Shown here in pieces: positions 24,789-32,736 of a DNA stretch of 64,000 nt. Position 1 is the stretch's first letter. Every line of letters begins with the position of its first letter. The position numbers and the translations under genes were made by a program. Source of the DNA: Candidatus Thermoflexus tengchongensis (GTDB lineage Bacteria; Chloroflexota; Anaerolineae; Thermoflexales; Thermoflexaceae); assembly GCA_016842085.1 (NCBI GenBank), contig JAEVEX010000023.1, positions 45,839 to 109,838 of the forward strand, read 5' to 3'. The notes under the pieces were generated by a model, which had not been told where the DNA came from, did not search any database, and was given only the letters and a program-made list of their open reading frames with translations.

Positions 24789-26422
24789 GCCTTATAGTTG
24801 ACTCCTGCCTCCTGGATTCGCGCCTGTGGCGAGACCGTGGCCTCCAGATAGGCCATCCCCGGCTCCGTGAGGAAGGGGATAAAATCCTCCGACTCCACCA
24901 GGAAGTCCAGCAGCTCCTGGGCCTCCCGGAGGCGGAGATCTTCCTCCCGGCCTGCCAGCTCGAGGGCGGCCCTTTCCTGATCTCGAAGGGCGCGGTAGAG
25001 GGCCTGATCCACCCGGCGCCCGTCGTTCAGGCAGGCCCCATGGCGGCGCCATTGCCAGATCTGAGAGCGGGCGATCTCGGCCGTCGCCGTGTCCTCCATG
25101 CGGTGGAAAATGGCCACGGCCCCGCGCCCGGCCAGCCAGGCCCCCAGGTATTGCAGCGCGACAGAGATATTGTTTCGCAGTCCTTCTTCCGTGATGGGGC
25201 CTTCGGGGATCTGAAGGAGCATCTCCGGCGTGACCTCGCCCGGCGGGACATGATGGATCTGATCCGGTCCCCTAAGGGTTTCCCGGAAGACCTCCTGGAC
25301 GACCGGCACGAGGCCCGGATGGGCGACCCAGGCGCCGTCGAACCCCATCTGGACCTCCCAGGTTTTATCCGCTCGCACCTCCGCAAAGGCCCGCTCGTTG
25401 GCGATAGGATCCCGGCGGGGGATATACGCGGACATCCCACCGATGGCGTGGGCCCCTCGCCGATGGGCGACCTGCACCAGCCGTCGGGCGGCTGCCTGCA
25501 GGAAGGGAGTCGCCGATACCGTGAGCCGGTTGCGATCGGGGAGGATCATCGTCGGATCGTGGGCGAAGGCCTTGATCATGCTGAAGATATAATCCCAGCG
25601 GCCCAGGTTGAGGGCGGTGATCCGCTCCCGCAGCTCATACAGGATCTCCTCCATCTCGAAGGCCGCCAGGATGTGCTCAATGAGGACGGAGACCCGGATG
25701 GATCCGCGCGGCAGGTCCAGCCGATCCTCCGCGGCCTCACAGACCTGGTTCCAGAAGCGGGCCTCGAGGTAACCCTCGAGCTTGGGCAGATAGAGGTAGG
25801 GGCCGCTTCCCCGATCCAGGAGCTCTTGGGCGTTGTGGAAAATGAAGAGGCCGAAATCGAACAGCGCCCCGGCGACCGGCTGTCCATCCACCCACAGATG
25901 CGGCTCGATCAGATGCAGCCCCCGCGGACGCATCATCAGGGTGGCGATCCCCTCCGCCAGGCGATATTCCCGTCCCTCCGGGGAGATGTAACGGATGGTC
26001 CGCCGCACCGCTTCTCGAAGGTTCCACTGCCCCTGAAGCATGTTCCTCCAGGTCGGGACGTTCGCATCCTCGAAATCCGCCATAAAAACCTGGGCGCCGG
26101 AGTTGAGGGCGTTGATCACCATCTTGCGATCCGTCGGCCCGGTGATCTCCACCCACCGGCAGCGGAGATCCTTCGGGGGCGGGGCCACCCGCCAGTTCCC
26201 CTCGCGGATCCCCCGCGTCTCCGGCGGAAAGCCCGGACGCTCCCCAGCCGCGAGGCGGGCGTAGCGCTCCCGGCGCCGGGCCAGCAGACGCTGCCGCTCC
26301 TCCTCAAAGACCCGGGCCAGCTCCGCGACGAAGGCCACGGCCTCGGGGGTCAGGATCTCCTCGAAGGGTGCTTCGAGAGGCCCCCGGATCTCGATTCGCT
26401 CCAGCGCGGCACGCATCTCCAT
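24785..26422 (-). CDS. aceB: Malate synthase A
   Basis: This 545-residue enzyme joins glyoxylate and acetyl-CoA to give malate. It shows 'VEITGPTDRKMVINALNSGAQVFMADFEDANVPTW', 'RPRGLHLIEPHLWVDG', 'SVLIEHILAAFEMEEILYELRERITALNLGRWDYIFS' and 'MGFDGAWVAHPGL', all typical of the AceB type. After the usual ending 'FIPFLTEPGMAYL' there are about 20 more residues. This tail coincides with the end of the IS110 element and may be altered. The ATG at 26422 gives the usual length. It forms the glyoxylate shunt with aceA. Confidence 0.95.
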   Translation of the reverse strand: MEMRAALERIEIRGPLEAPFEEILTPEAVAFVAELARVFEEERQRLLARRRERYARLAAGERPGFPPETRGIREGNWRVAPPPKDLRCRWVEITGPTDRKMVINALNSGAQVFMADFEDANVPTWRNMLQGQWNLREAVRRTIRYISPEGREYRLAEGIATLMMRPRGLHLIEPHLWVDGQPVAGALFDFGLFIFHNAQELLDRGSGPYLYLPKLEGYLEARFWNQVCEAAEDRLDLPRGSIRVSVLIEHILAAFEMEEILYELRERITALNLGRWDYIFSMIKAFAHDPTMILPDRNRLTVSATPFLQAAARRLVQVAHRRGAHAIGGMSAYIPRRDPIANERAFAEVRADKTWEVQMGFDGAWVAHPGLVPVVQEVFRETLRGPDQIHHVPPGEVTPEMLLQIPEGPITEEGLRNNISVALQYLGAWLAGRGAVAIFHRMEDTATAEIARSQIWQWRRHGACLNDGRRVDQALYRALRDQERAALELAGREEDLRLREAQELLDFLVESEDFIPFLTEPGMAYLEATVSPQARIQEAGVNYKA

Positions 26423-26644
26423 TCCTCTAGGTGAAGATCCTGTGGGTGATTTCCGCCACGGGTTTACGGCGGGTGCTGTTATCGTATCGGCTCGCATCGG
26501 CGTTCACAATATCCCTTCGGGGGGTTCTGACGCCCTGAGAGAAGGGCTTCCCCGGCCCGTCGGTGGAAGAGGCCTTCCCCGACCAAAGGAGAGGGCACGG
26601 CTCGCCGTTTGAGGGGGGAGGACGGCCCCGAAGGCGTAGGGCGC

Positions 26645-27313
26645 TTATGGGGATTTCTCCGGGGGAAGCCGGCCGGAGCGAGCGGTGAAGTAGAAGTGGG
26701 CGGCCTCCGTGCGGTTGCGCACGCCCAGCTTCTGAAAGATGTTCTGAAGGTGGAATTTCACCGTCGTCACCCGGACGCCGAGGCGTTGGGCGATCTGGGC
26801 GTTACTCAGGCCCTCCGCCACCAGGGCCAGGATCTCGCGTTCCCGTTCGGTAAGGGCCAGCAATCCCTCCGGGATGCGCCGGCTGAGCCAGCGCCGGGCG
26901 GCCTGGGGGAACACCAGGTGGCCCTGGGCGACCTGCCGGATGGCCGTGACGGTTTGCTGGGGGGGCTCTGTCTTCAGCACGAAGCCGTCGGCTTCGCGTT
27001 CAATGGCCATCTGAATGAACTCGCCGTCCCCGAAGGCCGTAAGGATGAGCACCCGGGTTCCCGGGCTGGCCCGGCGGATCGCCTCCAGGCAATCCCATCC
27101 GGAAAGGCCGGGCATCTGGAGATCCAGCACCACCACGTCCGGGCGATGGCGCTCGACAACCGGGATCAGCTCCGTCCCATCGGTCACGGCGGCCACCACT
27201 TCCATGTCTTCCTCGGCCCGGAGCATCGCCCGCAGGCCCTCCAGGACCAGGGGGTGATCATCGGCCAGCACAACTCGGATCCGACGGGGAACCCCGCTCT
27301 TCCCTTTCAGCAT
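26645..27313 (-). CDS. NarL/FixJ-type response regulator
   Basis: This 222-residue protein has a receiver domain ('RVVLADDHPLVLEGLRAML', phosphoacceptor in 'VVVLDLQMPGLSG', switch 'VLILTAF', Lys in 'GFVLKTE') and a C-terminal LuxR helix-turn-helix, 'LTEREREILALVAEGLSNAQIAQRLGVRVTTVKFHLQNIFQKLGV'. I chose the ATG at 27313, which overlaps the kinase remnant by seven bases. Its sensor kinase is truncated, so it may answer to another kinase or be unregulated. The neighbouring glyoxylate genes are possible targets, but nothing shows this directly. Confidence 0.93.
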   Translation of the reverse strand: MLKGKSGVPRRIRVVLADDHPLVLEGLRAMLRAEEDMEVVAAVTDGTELIPVVERHRPDVVVLDLQMPGLSGWDCLEAIRRASPGTRVLILTAFGDGEFIQMAIEREADGFVLKTEPPQQTVTAIRQVAQGHLVFPQAARRWLSRRIPEGLLALTEREREILALVAEGLSNAQIAQRLGVRVTTVKFHLQNIFQKLGVRNRTEAAHFYFTARSGRLPPEKSP

Positions 27314-27759
27314 GGCAGCCACACCCGGATGGATGTTCCACGGCCTGGAGCGCTTTCGATCTCAAATCGGCCGCCCAGCAGCTCCGCGCGATCCCGCATC
27401 CCCCGCAGCCCGAAGTGGCGCATCGCTTCGGGGGAGGGGTTTTGCAGATAGGGCTCCGGATCGAACCCATGGCCTTCGTCCCGGACCTCGAGCCAGAGCC
27501 CGTGGGGCTCACCGCGCAACCGGACGGTGTAATGGGCGACGCCGGCGTAGCGAGCCGCGTTGTTCAGCGTCTCCTGGAGCAACCGGTAGAGGGCGATTTT
27601 CACCGGCAGCGGAGGGGTGGGGAGATTCCCTTCCACCTCCAGATGAACCTCCAGATCTGCTGACTGAGGCTCGACCTGATCCTCCACCTGCAGCAGCATC
27701 CCCTTCTGGCTGCTGGACGGGAAAACCCGGCGCAAGTCAGGCTCTATCCGAAGCCCTCT
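27307..27759 (-). pseudogene. Truncated NarX/DesK-type histidine kinase
   Basis: Only the ATP-binding end of a HisKA_3-type kinase remains: 'VKIALYRLLQETLNNAARYAGVAHYTVRLRG' (N box), 'VRDEGHGFDPE' (G1) and 'HFGLRGMRDRAELLGGRFEIESAPGRGTSIRVWLP' (G2). The sensor part and the phosphoacceptor helix are missing. An in-frame stop at 27760-27762 closes the frame upstream. The gene overlaps the response regulator as an intact pair would, so it is the 3' remnant of a former two-component operon. Confidence 0.8.
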
Positions 27760-27762
27760 TTA

Positions 27763-28117
27763 GCCGCAGCCATCCCCCGCCACCCAGGTCCGGCTGAATC
27801 GCAGGTTGCCCCCATCGCATTCAGCAACTTTCCTCTTTCGAAGGACGGTTTTAAAATTAGAACTGGTGTAGTCGGGCTCCAGTGGGGAAAGTCTGCCCTT
27901 TCCAGGGTGGAGGGAGGTCACTGTTAAGGAAAGATCCCCATCGGCCAACCTCAATGCCCTCATCCCGCGAACTTCGAGGCTTTCATTAAAGAACAGGGGA
28001 CCACCTGAACAGGATCTCCGGTCTCGAAGGCTCCATCTGGAGGGGCACCCTGGCTCTGGGCACCCTGGCTCTCCCAGGTCTGACGGTTGCCTGTGGCAAC
28101 GGTAGAGGAGGGCGGTG
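27763..28117. other. Intergenic stretch after loss of kinase 5' part
   Basis: I see no supported gene. The stretch is less GC-rich than its surroundings. It contains a 15-base tandem duplication (GGGCACCCTGGCTCT twice, near 28038-28068) and a small hairpin GTTGCC-TGT-GGCAAC at 28086-28100 just before the ribosome-binding site of the DUF4388 gene. It marks the breakpoint where the kinase gene was cut off. Confidence 0.45.
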
Positions 28118-28774
28118 ATGGCAACCACCGGGAGCTTGCGGGAGATCCCGCTGGCCGCGCTGATCGAAACCGGATGCCGGTCTCGAGCATCTGCGCGACT
28201 CCGACTCCGGCAGGGCGAGTGGGAGGGCGAGATCTATTTCTCCGATGGCGAGATTGTCCATGCGGTTTGCGGGGATCTCCGGGGGGAGCCGGCGCTGTGG
28301 AGATTGCTGGGATGGACGGAGGGGCAATTCGTCCTGGAGGATGAAGTCCGCAGCCCCGAGCGCACCCTTTACCGCCCCTGGCAGGATCTATTGCTGGACG
28401 GCATGCGCAGGGCCGCTCGCTCCCCGGATGCGGCCAGCGCGACGACCCCTTTCCCCTCGGAATGGATCGCTCGCCTTCGTTCGATCGAGGGCGTTCTCGG
28501 CGTGGTGATCTGCGGTCCGGATGGCGTGGTGATGGCCGCAGAGGTTCCAGAGGGGAAGGGAGAGGCGGAAGGGGCGGTGGCGGTCTATCTGGCGGCGACT
28601 GCGGAGGCCCTGGCGGATCTTCTTCCCTTCGGCGCTTTCGAGCATGCCGTTGTCTCGGAGTCCCAGCGGCGGCTCCTGATCCTCCTGCGTTCGCCGTTCA
28701 TCATCGGCCTGGTGCTCTCCCCTCAGGCCTCGCCGGCGCTGGTCCTCTCCGAGGCGCTGGCCCGGCTGGCCTGA
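28118..28774 (+). CDS. DUF4388 plus Roadblock/LC7-like protein
   Basis: This is a 218-residue protein. The first 100 residues, 'TGSLREIPLAALIETGCRSRASARLRLRQGEWEGEIYFSDGEIVHAVCG', match the DUF4388 (PATAN-related) domain found in bacterial signalling proteins. The second half, 'WIARLRSIEGVLGVVICGPDGVVMAAE...LLILLRSPFIIGLVLSP', resembles a Roadblock/LC7 domain. Roadblock proteins regulate Ras-like GTPases such as MglA. It heads a four-gene cluster that ends with a small GTPase, so a regulatory role towards that GTPase is likely. A GAGGAGGG site precedes the ATG. Confidence 0.8.
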   Translation: MATTGSLREIPLAALIETGCRSRASARLRLRQGEWEGEIYFSDGEIVHAVCGDLRGEPALWRLLGWTEGQFVLEDEVRSPERTLYRPWQDLLLDGMRRAARSPDAASATTPFPSEWIARLRSIEGVLGVVICGPDGVVMAAEVPEGKGEAEGAVAVYLAATAEALADLLPFGAFEHAVVSESQRRLLILLRSPFIIGLVLSPQASPALVLSEALARLA

Positions 28775-28839
28775 GGGAATGATTCCGCCTCTCACCGGGC
28801 GACCACCGGGCCCCAGGGAGAAGGGAGAAAGGAGAAAGG

Positions 28840-30012
28840 ATGGCGTTCGAGGAGCTGTTGCAGGAGGTGAATGCCATTCCGGGGGTGGAAGGGGTCTTCC
28901 TGCTCCATGAGGAGGGAGCGGTTCAGGGAAGCACACTCCCGGAGCGTTACCCGGCGGAGGCCCTCGCTTCGGCGGCGCGGCTCATCACCCGAACCTTCAG
29001 CGCGCTGGAGGCTTCCCGCCGGAGGGTGCCCGAGGTGGAGCTGTTTTTCACCGGAGGGCGCCTCCTCCTCCGGCGGATCCCGGGAGGGATCCTGGGGGTT
29101 TGCTGCGCCCGCTCGATCAACCGGCCGCTGCTCGATCTCGCCCTCCACCCGCTGATCCGATCGCTGAGCGCCGCCCTGAAGGAGCAGCCGGCGGCGCCCC
29201 GCAAATCCCGGGCCCCCCGGGCAGGCACCCTCCGGCTCTCCACCCTGATCCAGGATCTGGTGAACGAGGGGCTCCGCCTGGTTGAAGCGGCCCGGGCTCA
29301 GGGGCTCCTGATGCGCCTGCTGGGGAGCGTGGGGATCGCCTATCACTCCCCTTCCGCGGCCCGTTACCTGCCGACCCCCGCCTATCCGGGGTTAGAGCTT
29401 GCCGCCCCCTCCCGGCATGGGAAGGCCCTGGCGGCTTTCATGGAGGAGCAGGGATATGAGCCGCTCGCTCGGTTCAACGCGTTCTACGGAACTCGACGCC
29501 TCCACTTCCGCAAGCCGGAGGCCGGCTGGCCCGTCGACGTGTTCCTGGATGCCTATGAGATGTATCACCGGATGGAGTTCGCAGCGGTGCTCAGTCGTGA
29601 GGAGATCGCCCTGCCGCCCACCTGGCTCCTCCTTTCCCGCCTGCAGGTGGTGGAAGCCGGGGAAGCGGAGCTGCTGGAGATCGCGGTCCTGCTGCTGGAC
29701 CACGAGGTGGTGGAGGGGGAACAACCGGAGACGGTGGATCTGCGGGTGATCGCCGGGCTCTGTGCGGAGGATTGGGGGTGGTATCGAACGGTCACCATGA
29801 ACCTGGAGCGAGCGGCCCGGCAGGTCGAAGGATGGGAGGAGCCGGCGCGGGGGCGCGTCCGCGAACGCCTGGAGCGCTTGCGGCGGGCCATTGAGGCGGC
29901 TCCCAAAAGCCTGGGCTGGCAGATGCGCGCCCGGCTGGGAGACGCCGTGCGCTGGTATCAAACGCCCATCCGGCCGGAGGAGGGACCGCGGCCGGATATG
30001 GCCATCGGGTGA
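28840..30012 (+). CDS. Roadblock-like protein with nucleotidyltransferase-like C-terminal part
   Basis: This is a 390-residue protein. Residues 1-115 ('FEELLQEVNAIPGVEGVFLLHEEGAVQGSTLPERY' and 'GILGVCCARSINRPLLDLAL') look like a second Roadblock/LC7 domain. The rest includes 'RLLGSVGIAYHSPSAARYLP', 'PVDVFLDAYEMYHRMEF' and 'LCAEDWGWYRTVTMNLERA', which suggests a nucleotidyltransferase-like fold, but I cannot confirm active-site residues. The gene follows the DUF4388 protein by 66 bases with its own AGGAGAAAGG site. It is probably part of the GTPase signalling unit. The exact function is unknown. Confidence 0.65.
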   Translation: MAFEELLQEVNAIPGVEGVFLLHEEGAVQGSTLPERYPAEALASAARLITRTFSALEASRRRVPEVELFFTGGRLLLRRIPGGILGVCCARSINRPLLDLALHPLIRSLSAALKEQPAAPRKSRAPRAGTLRLSTLIQDLVNEGLRLVEAARAQGLLMRLLGSVGIAYHSPSAARYLPTPAYPGLELAAPSRHGKALAAFMEEQGYEPLARFNAFYGTRRLHFRKPEAGWPVDVFLDAYEMYHRMEFAAVLSREEIALPPTWLLLSRLQVVEAGEAELLEIAVLLLDHEVVEGEQPETVDLRVIAGLCAEDWGWYRTVTMNLERAARQVEGWEEPARGRVRERLERLRRAIEAAPKSLGWQMRARLGDAVRWYQTPIRPEEGPRPDMAIG

Positions 30013-30170
30013 TGGCGGCCGGGGCTCGCCCAGGGGGTTGGGAGCGGTCGAAGGGGATCCCCAACCCTTGAAAATCCCCCGGGCGGATCGGGCCAGGTAC
30101 AGAGCAGGTACAGGTATAAGTGGACAGAGCGCTCGTGGCCCATGAGGCCATGAAGTTGGGAGGAGTCCGG

Positions 30171-30437
30171 ATGCGCTGGGAGCCGGTGCGCCGTTTGGGG
30201 CGGGCGATCGGGGAGATCCTTTACGGGATGGCCCTGCACGATATGGTGCGGGCGAACCTCCGCCAGAGAGGATCCATGGAGCACCTCTTCCTGCTGATCA
30301 CCTTCGGGGATCTGGTGGGCATCCCCATTATTCCCCCCTATTACTGCATGCGGCTGCTCCCCTTCATCGTGCCTCAGATCCACTCCTGGCGCCGGCGTCT
30401 GCTTCGTGAGCGGGATCTCACGGATATGCTGTTCTGA
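30171..30437 (+). CDS. Small conserved-type protein of the GTPase cluster
   Basis: This is an 88-residue protein I do not recognise. It has a basic start, 'RWEPVRRLGRAIGEILYGMALHDMVR', a central hydrophobic run, 'HLFLLITFGDLVGIPIIPPYYCMRLLPFIVPQI', and a charged end. It could lie against or within the membrane through the hydrophobic run. The start at 30171 has a GGAGG site, while the ORF-track start has none. It ends eight bases before the GTPase gene, so the two are surely co-transcribed. It may anchor the GTPase to the membrane, which is an inference. Confidence 0.7.
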   Translation: MRWEPVRRLGRAIGEILYGMALHDMVRANLRQRGSMEHLFLLITFGDLVGIPIIPPYYCMRLLPFIVPQIHSWRRRLLRERDLTDMLF

Positions 30438-30445
30438 GGTGAGCG

Positions 30446-31330
30446 ATGACAGCTCCACGCCGGCGGGTCCTTCTGGTGATCGAGACAGCAGACCTGGCCC
30501 GCTATGCGGGGTTCCTGGAGTCCGCCGCATCGCGCTGGGAGATCCTGACCCTTCCCCTGCGCGAAGCGCTCGCTCAGCCGATCCCCGAGGAACCTCCGGA
30601 CGCGATCCTGGTCGCCGCGGAGGAGGTGCCGGAGGGATGGCTGGAGAGCTGGAAGCGGCCGGAACCGCGCCCTCTCCTGATCCAGCTGAGCGCCCGGGTT
30701 TCGGCGGCCTGCAAGGCCCCCGAAGGGCCATGGGATTGGGTCCTCCCGGCGGCTTCGCCGGGATCAGACCTGGAGGCGATCCTCCCCGCCTCCTCCGAGG
30801 ATCGGAGATCGACGATCCCGGTGCGGAAGGTCTTGCTCGTTGGGGAAGCGACCGTCGGCAAAACTTCCCTGGCCACCTTTTATCTGCAACGGGCCTTCGA
30901 TCCCCGCCGTCGCATGACCATTGGGGTGGACATCCATATCTGCCCGGTGGAAGTCGAGGGGATGGCGGTGCGTCTGGTGGTGTGGGATGTCGGAGGGCAG
31001 CGGCGCTTTGCCGCCCTGCGGGATCTTTTCTATCGGGGTGCCGCGGCCGGGGCGCTGGTTTTCGATCTGAGCAACCGCCTCTCCTTTTACCAGCTCCTGA
31101 GATGGTGGCAGGAGCTTCGGAGCCACCTCGGATCCATTCCCGTTCTCCTGGTGGGCAACAAAGCGGATCTGCCCCGCGAGATCTCCCGCCTGGAAGCGGA
31201 ATCCCTCGCCCGGGCATGGGGCACGCCGTATTTTGAGACCTCCTGCGTGACCGGCGTGGGGGTCCTCGAGTTCTTTCGGGCCCTGGCGGCCGCTGCCCTC
31301 CAGGGGACTTCGCGAGCGGAGCTAGGCTGA
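30446..31330 (+). CDS. Ras-like small GTPase with N-terminal extension
   Basis: This is a 294-residue protein. Residues 1-125 resemble a degenerate receiver-like domain. The G domain follows, with P-loop GEATVGKTS, the switch I Thr in 'MTIGVD', switch II WDVGGQRRF with the catalytic Gln in place, NKAD and the G5 segment ETSC. The fold is nearer to Rab/Rap/MglA proteins than to translation GTPases. It is the last gene of a cluster with two Roadblock-like proteins, which may act as activators or scaffolds. The process it controls is not visible from the sequence. Confidence 0.88.
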   Translation: MTAPRRRVLLVIETADLARYAGFLESAASRWEILTLPLREALAQPIPEEPPDAILVAAEEVPEGWLESWKRPEPRPLLIQLSARVSAACKAPEGPWDWVLPAASPGSDLEAILPASSEDRRSTIPVRKVLLVGEATVGKTSLATFYLQRAFDPRRRMTIGVDIHICPVEVEGMAVRLVVWDVGGQRRFAALRDLFYRGAAAGALVFDLSNRLSFYQLLRWWQELRSHLGSIPVLLVGNKADLPREISRLEAESLARAWGTPYFETSCVTGVGVLEFFRALAAAALQGTSRAELG

Positions 31331-31349
31331 CCTATCCCCGGCGATTACT

Positions 31350-31377
31350 GTAGGGCAACTGCTTGCAGTTGCCCTAC
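31350..31377. repeat. 28-bp dispersed palindrome (CAACTGC type)
   Basis: The arms GTAGGGCAACTGC and GCAGTTGCCCTAC are perfect complements around TT. It lies between two converging genes, 19 bases after the GTPase stop. A close relative lies at 51635-51660. It could work as a bidirectional terminator, but its spread suggests a mobile palindrome family. Confidence 0.85.
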
Positions 31378-31382
31378 GTTTA

Positions 31383-32636
31383 CTAAGGTCCCGGCACGAT
31401 CCGCAGGATCCGATCATCGCCGGGCATGGGCCGTCCTCGCCCGTCGCGGTTGCTGGTGGTGAAGTAGAGCGCGCCGTCGGGCCCCATCACCACATCCCGG
31501 ATCCGCCCGAATTCCCCGCGGAAGAGCTCTTCATGGAAAATCACCGCCGTCCCATCCGGGCTCAGCACCACGTGGTGCAGATGTTGCCCGCGCAGCGCCC
31601 CGAAGAACAGATGGCCGTTCCACGGCGCGAGGCGCTCGCCGGTGACGAACGCCATGCCGGCCGGCGCCCAGGTGTCCTGCCCGCTATGAAGGATGGGATC
31701 CACAAAACGGGGATCCCCCGGCGCATCCGTCACCCGGGGCCATCCGTAATTGCTCCCCGGGCGGATGAGGTTCAGCTCGTCCAGGCAGCATAACCCCATC
31801 TCCCCGGTGGGTCCATGCTCGGTGCTGTAGAGCTGGCCGGTGGTGGGATGCCAGGCCAGGCCCTGGGGATTGCGGTGGCCATAGGAATACACATAGGAGC
31901 CCGGGAAGGGGTTGTCCGCGGGGATCGATCCGTCCGGGTTGAGGCGGAGGATCTTTCCGGCCAGGCTATCCAGTCGCTGGGCCAGCTCCCGCTGGGCCGC
32001 ATCGCCGGTGGTGGCGTAGAGCTTGCCATCCGGGCCGAAGGCCAGCCGCCCCCCATCGTGAATCCCGGCGCCCGGGATATGATCGATCAGGATCACTTCC
32101 TCCCCCGCGGTGTTCCCCCGCAGCGTCAGCCGGGAGATCCGGTTGCGGAGCGCGCCGCCCGCCCGGTAGGTATACATCACGTAGAGATAGCCGTTCTGAG
32201 CGAAGTTCGGATCCAGGGCCAGGCCCATCAATCCGCCCTCACCGGTCGCGGCCACCGGGAGGACCGCTACCGGTTCGGGGCGGAGCTGGCCGTTTTCGAT
32301 GACCCGGATCCGCCCGGGGCGTTCTGTGACGAAGATCCGGCCGTCGGGCGCGAAGGCCAGCGCCCATGGCACCTCCAGCCCGGTAGCCACCACCTCCACC
32401 CGAATCGGAAAAGATCCCGGTGAGGTAGGGGAGGGTGTGGAAGCCAGTGGGGTTGGAGAAGGTGGGGTGAGCATCGCCGTTGGGGTGGGAGACGGCGAGG
32501 GCCCAGGCGGTGGGAGGAAGGTCGGGGTTGCAGGAGGGAATGGAGGGGTGATCACAGGCGAGGGGGAAGCCGGACCCCGACCGCATGCCCCGAGAAGGAA
32601 GGAGAATATCCCGAGGAAGAGAAGCGGTTTCCGCAT
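31383..32636 (-). CDS. PQQ-dependent aldose sugar dehydrogenase-like lipoprotein
   Basis: This is a 417-residue protein. The leader ends in the lipobox LLGAC, and a Pro/Ser/Thr linker of about 50 residues follows. The six-bladed propeller begins 'VEVVATGLEVPWALAFAPDGRIFVTERPGRIRVI'. It shows 'GLMGLALDPNFAQNGYLYVMYT', 'HDGGRLAFGPDGKLYATTGDA', 'YSYGHRNPQGLAWHP' and 'GSNYGWPRV', the pattern of YliI/GdhB-type soluble glucose dehydrogenases. These oxidise sugars in the extracytoplasmic space with PQQ. No PQQ synthesis genes lie in this window. Confidence 0.9.
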   Translation of the reverse strand: MRKPLLFLGIFSFLLGACGRGPASPSPVITPPFPPATPTFLPPPGPSPSPTPTAMLTPPSPTPLASTPSPTSPGSFPIRVEVVATGLEVPWALAFAPDGRIFVTERPGRIRVIENGQLRPEPVAVLPVAATGEGGLMGLALDPNFAQNGYLYVMYTYRAGGALRNRISRLTLRGNTAGEEVILIDHIPGAGIHDGGRLAFGPDGKLYATTGDAAQRELAQRLDSLAGKILRLNPDGSIPADNPFPGSYVYSYGHRNPQGLAWHPTTGQLYSTEHGPTGEMGLCCLDELNLIRPGSNYGWPRVTDAPGDPRFVDPILHSGQDTWAPAGMAFVTGERLAPWNGHLFFGALRGQHLHHVVLSPDGTAVIFHEELFRGEFGRIRDVVMGPDGALYFTTSNRDGRGRPMPGDDRILRIVPGP

Positions 32637-32736
32637 AGAGAACCTCCTGATCGATCTTCGCCGGAGTTGCGCCGTTCATTTTCCTACGAACCGAGCGGGG
32701 CACCGAAGGTCCCCGCCCAGCTCCCAAAATCCCCTA

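Noticed and set aside
28038-28068. Tandem 15-base duplication as a CRISPR-like repeat
   Set aside because: There are only two copies without a spacer between them, and no cas genes.
27760-28128. 122-residue minus-strand ORF upstream of the kinase remnant
   Set aside because: It is in a different frame from the kinase, shows no kinase motifs or known domain, has no clear ribosome-binding site and covers the tandem duplication.
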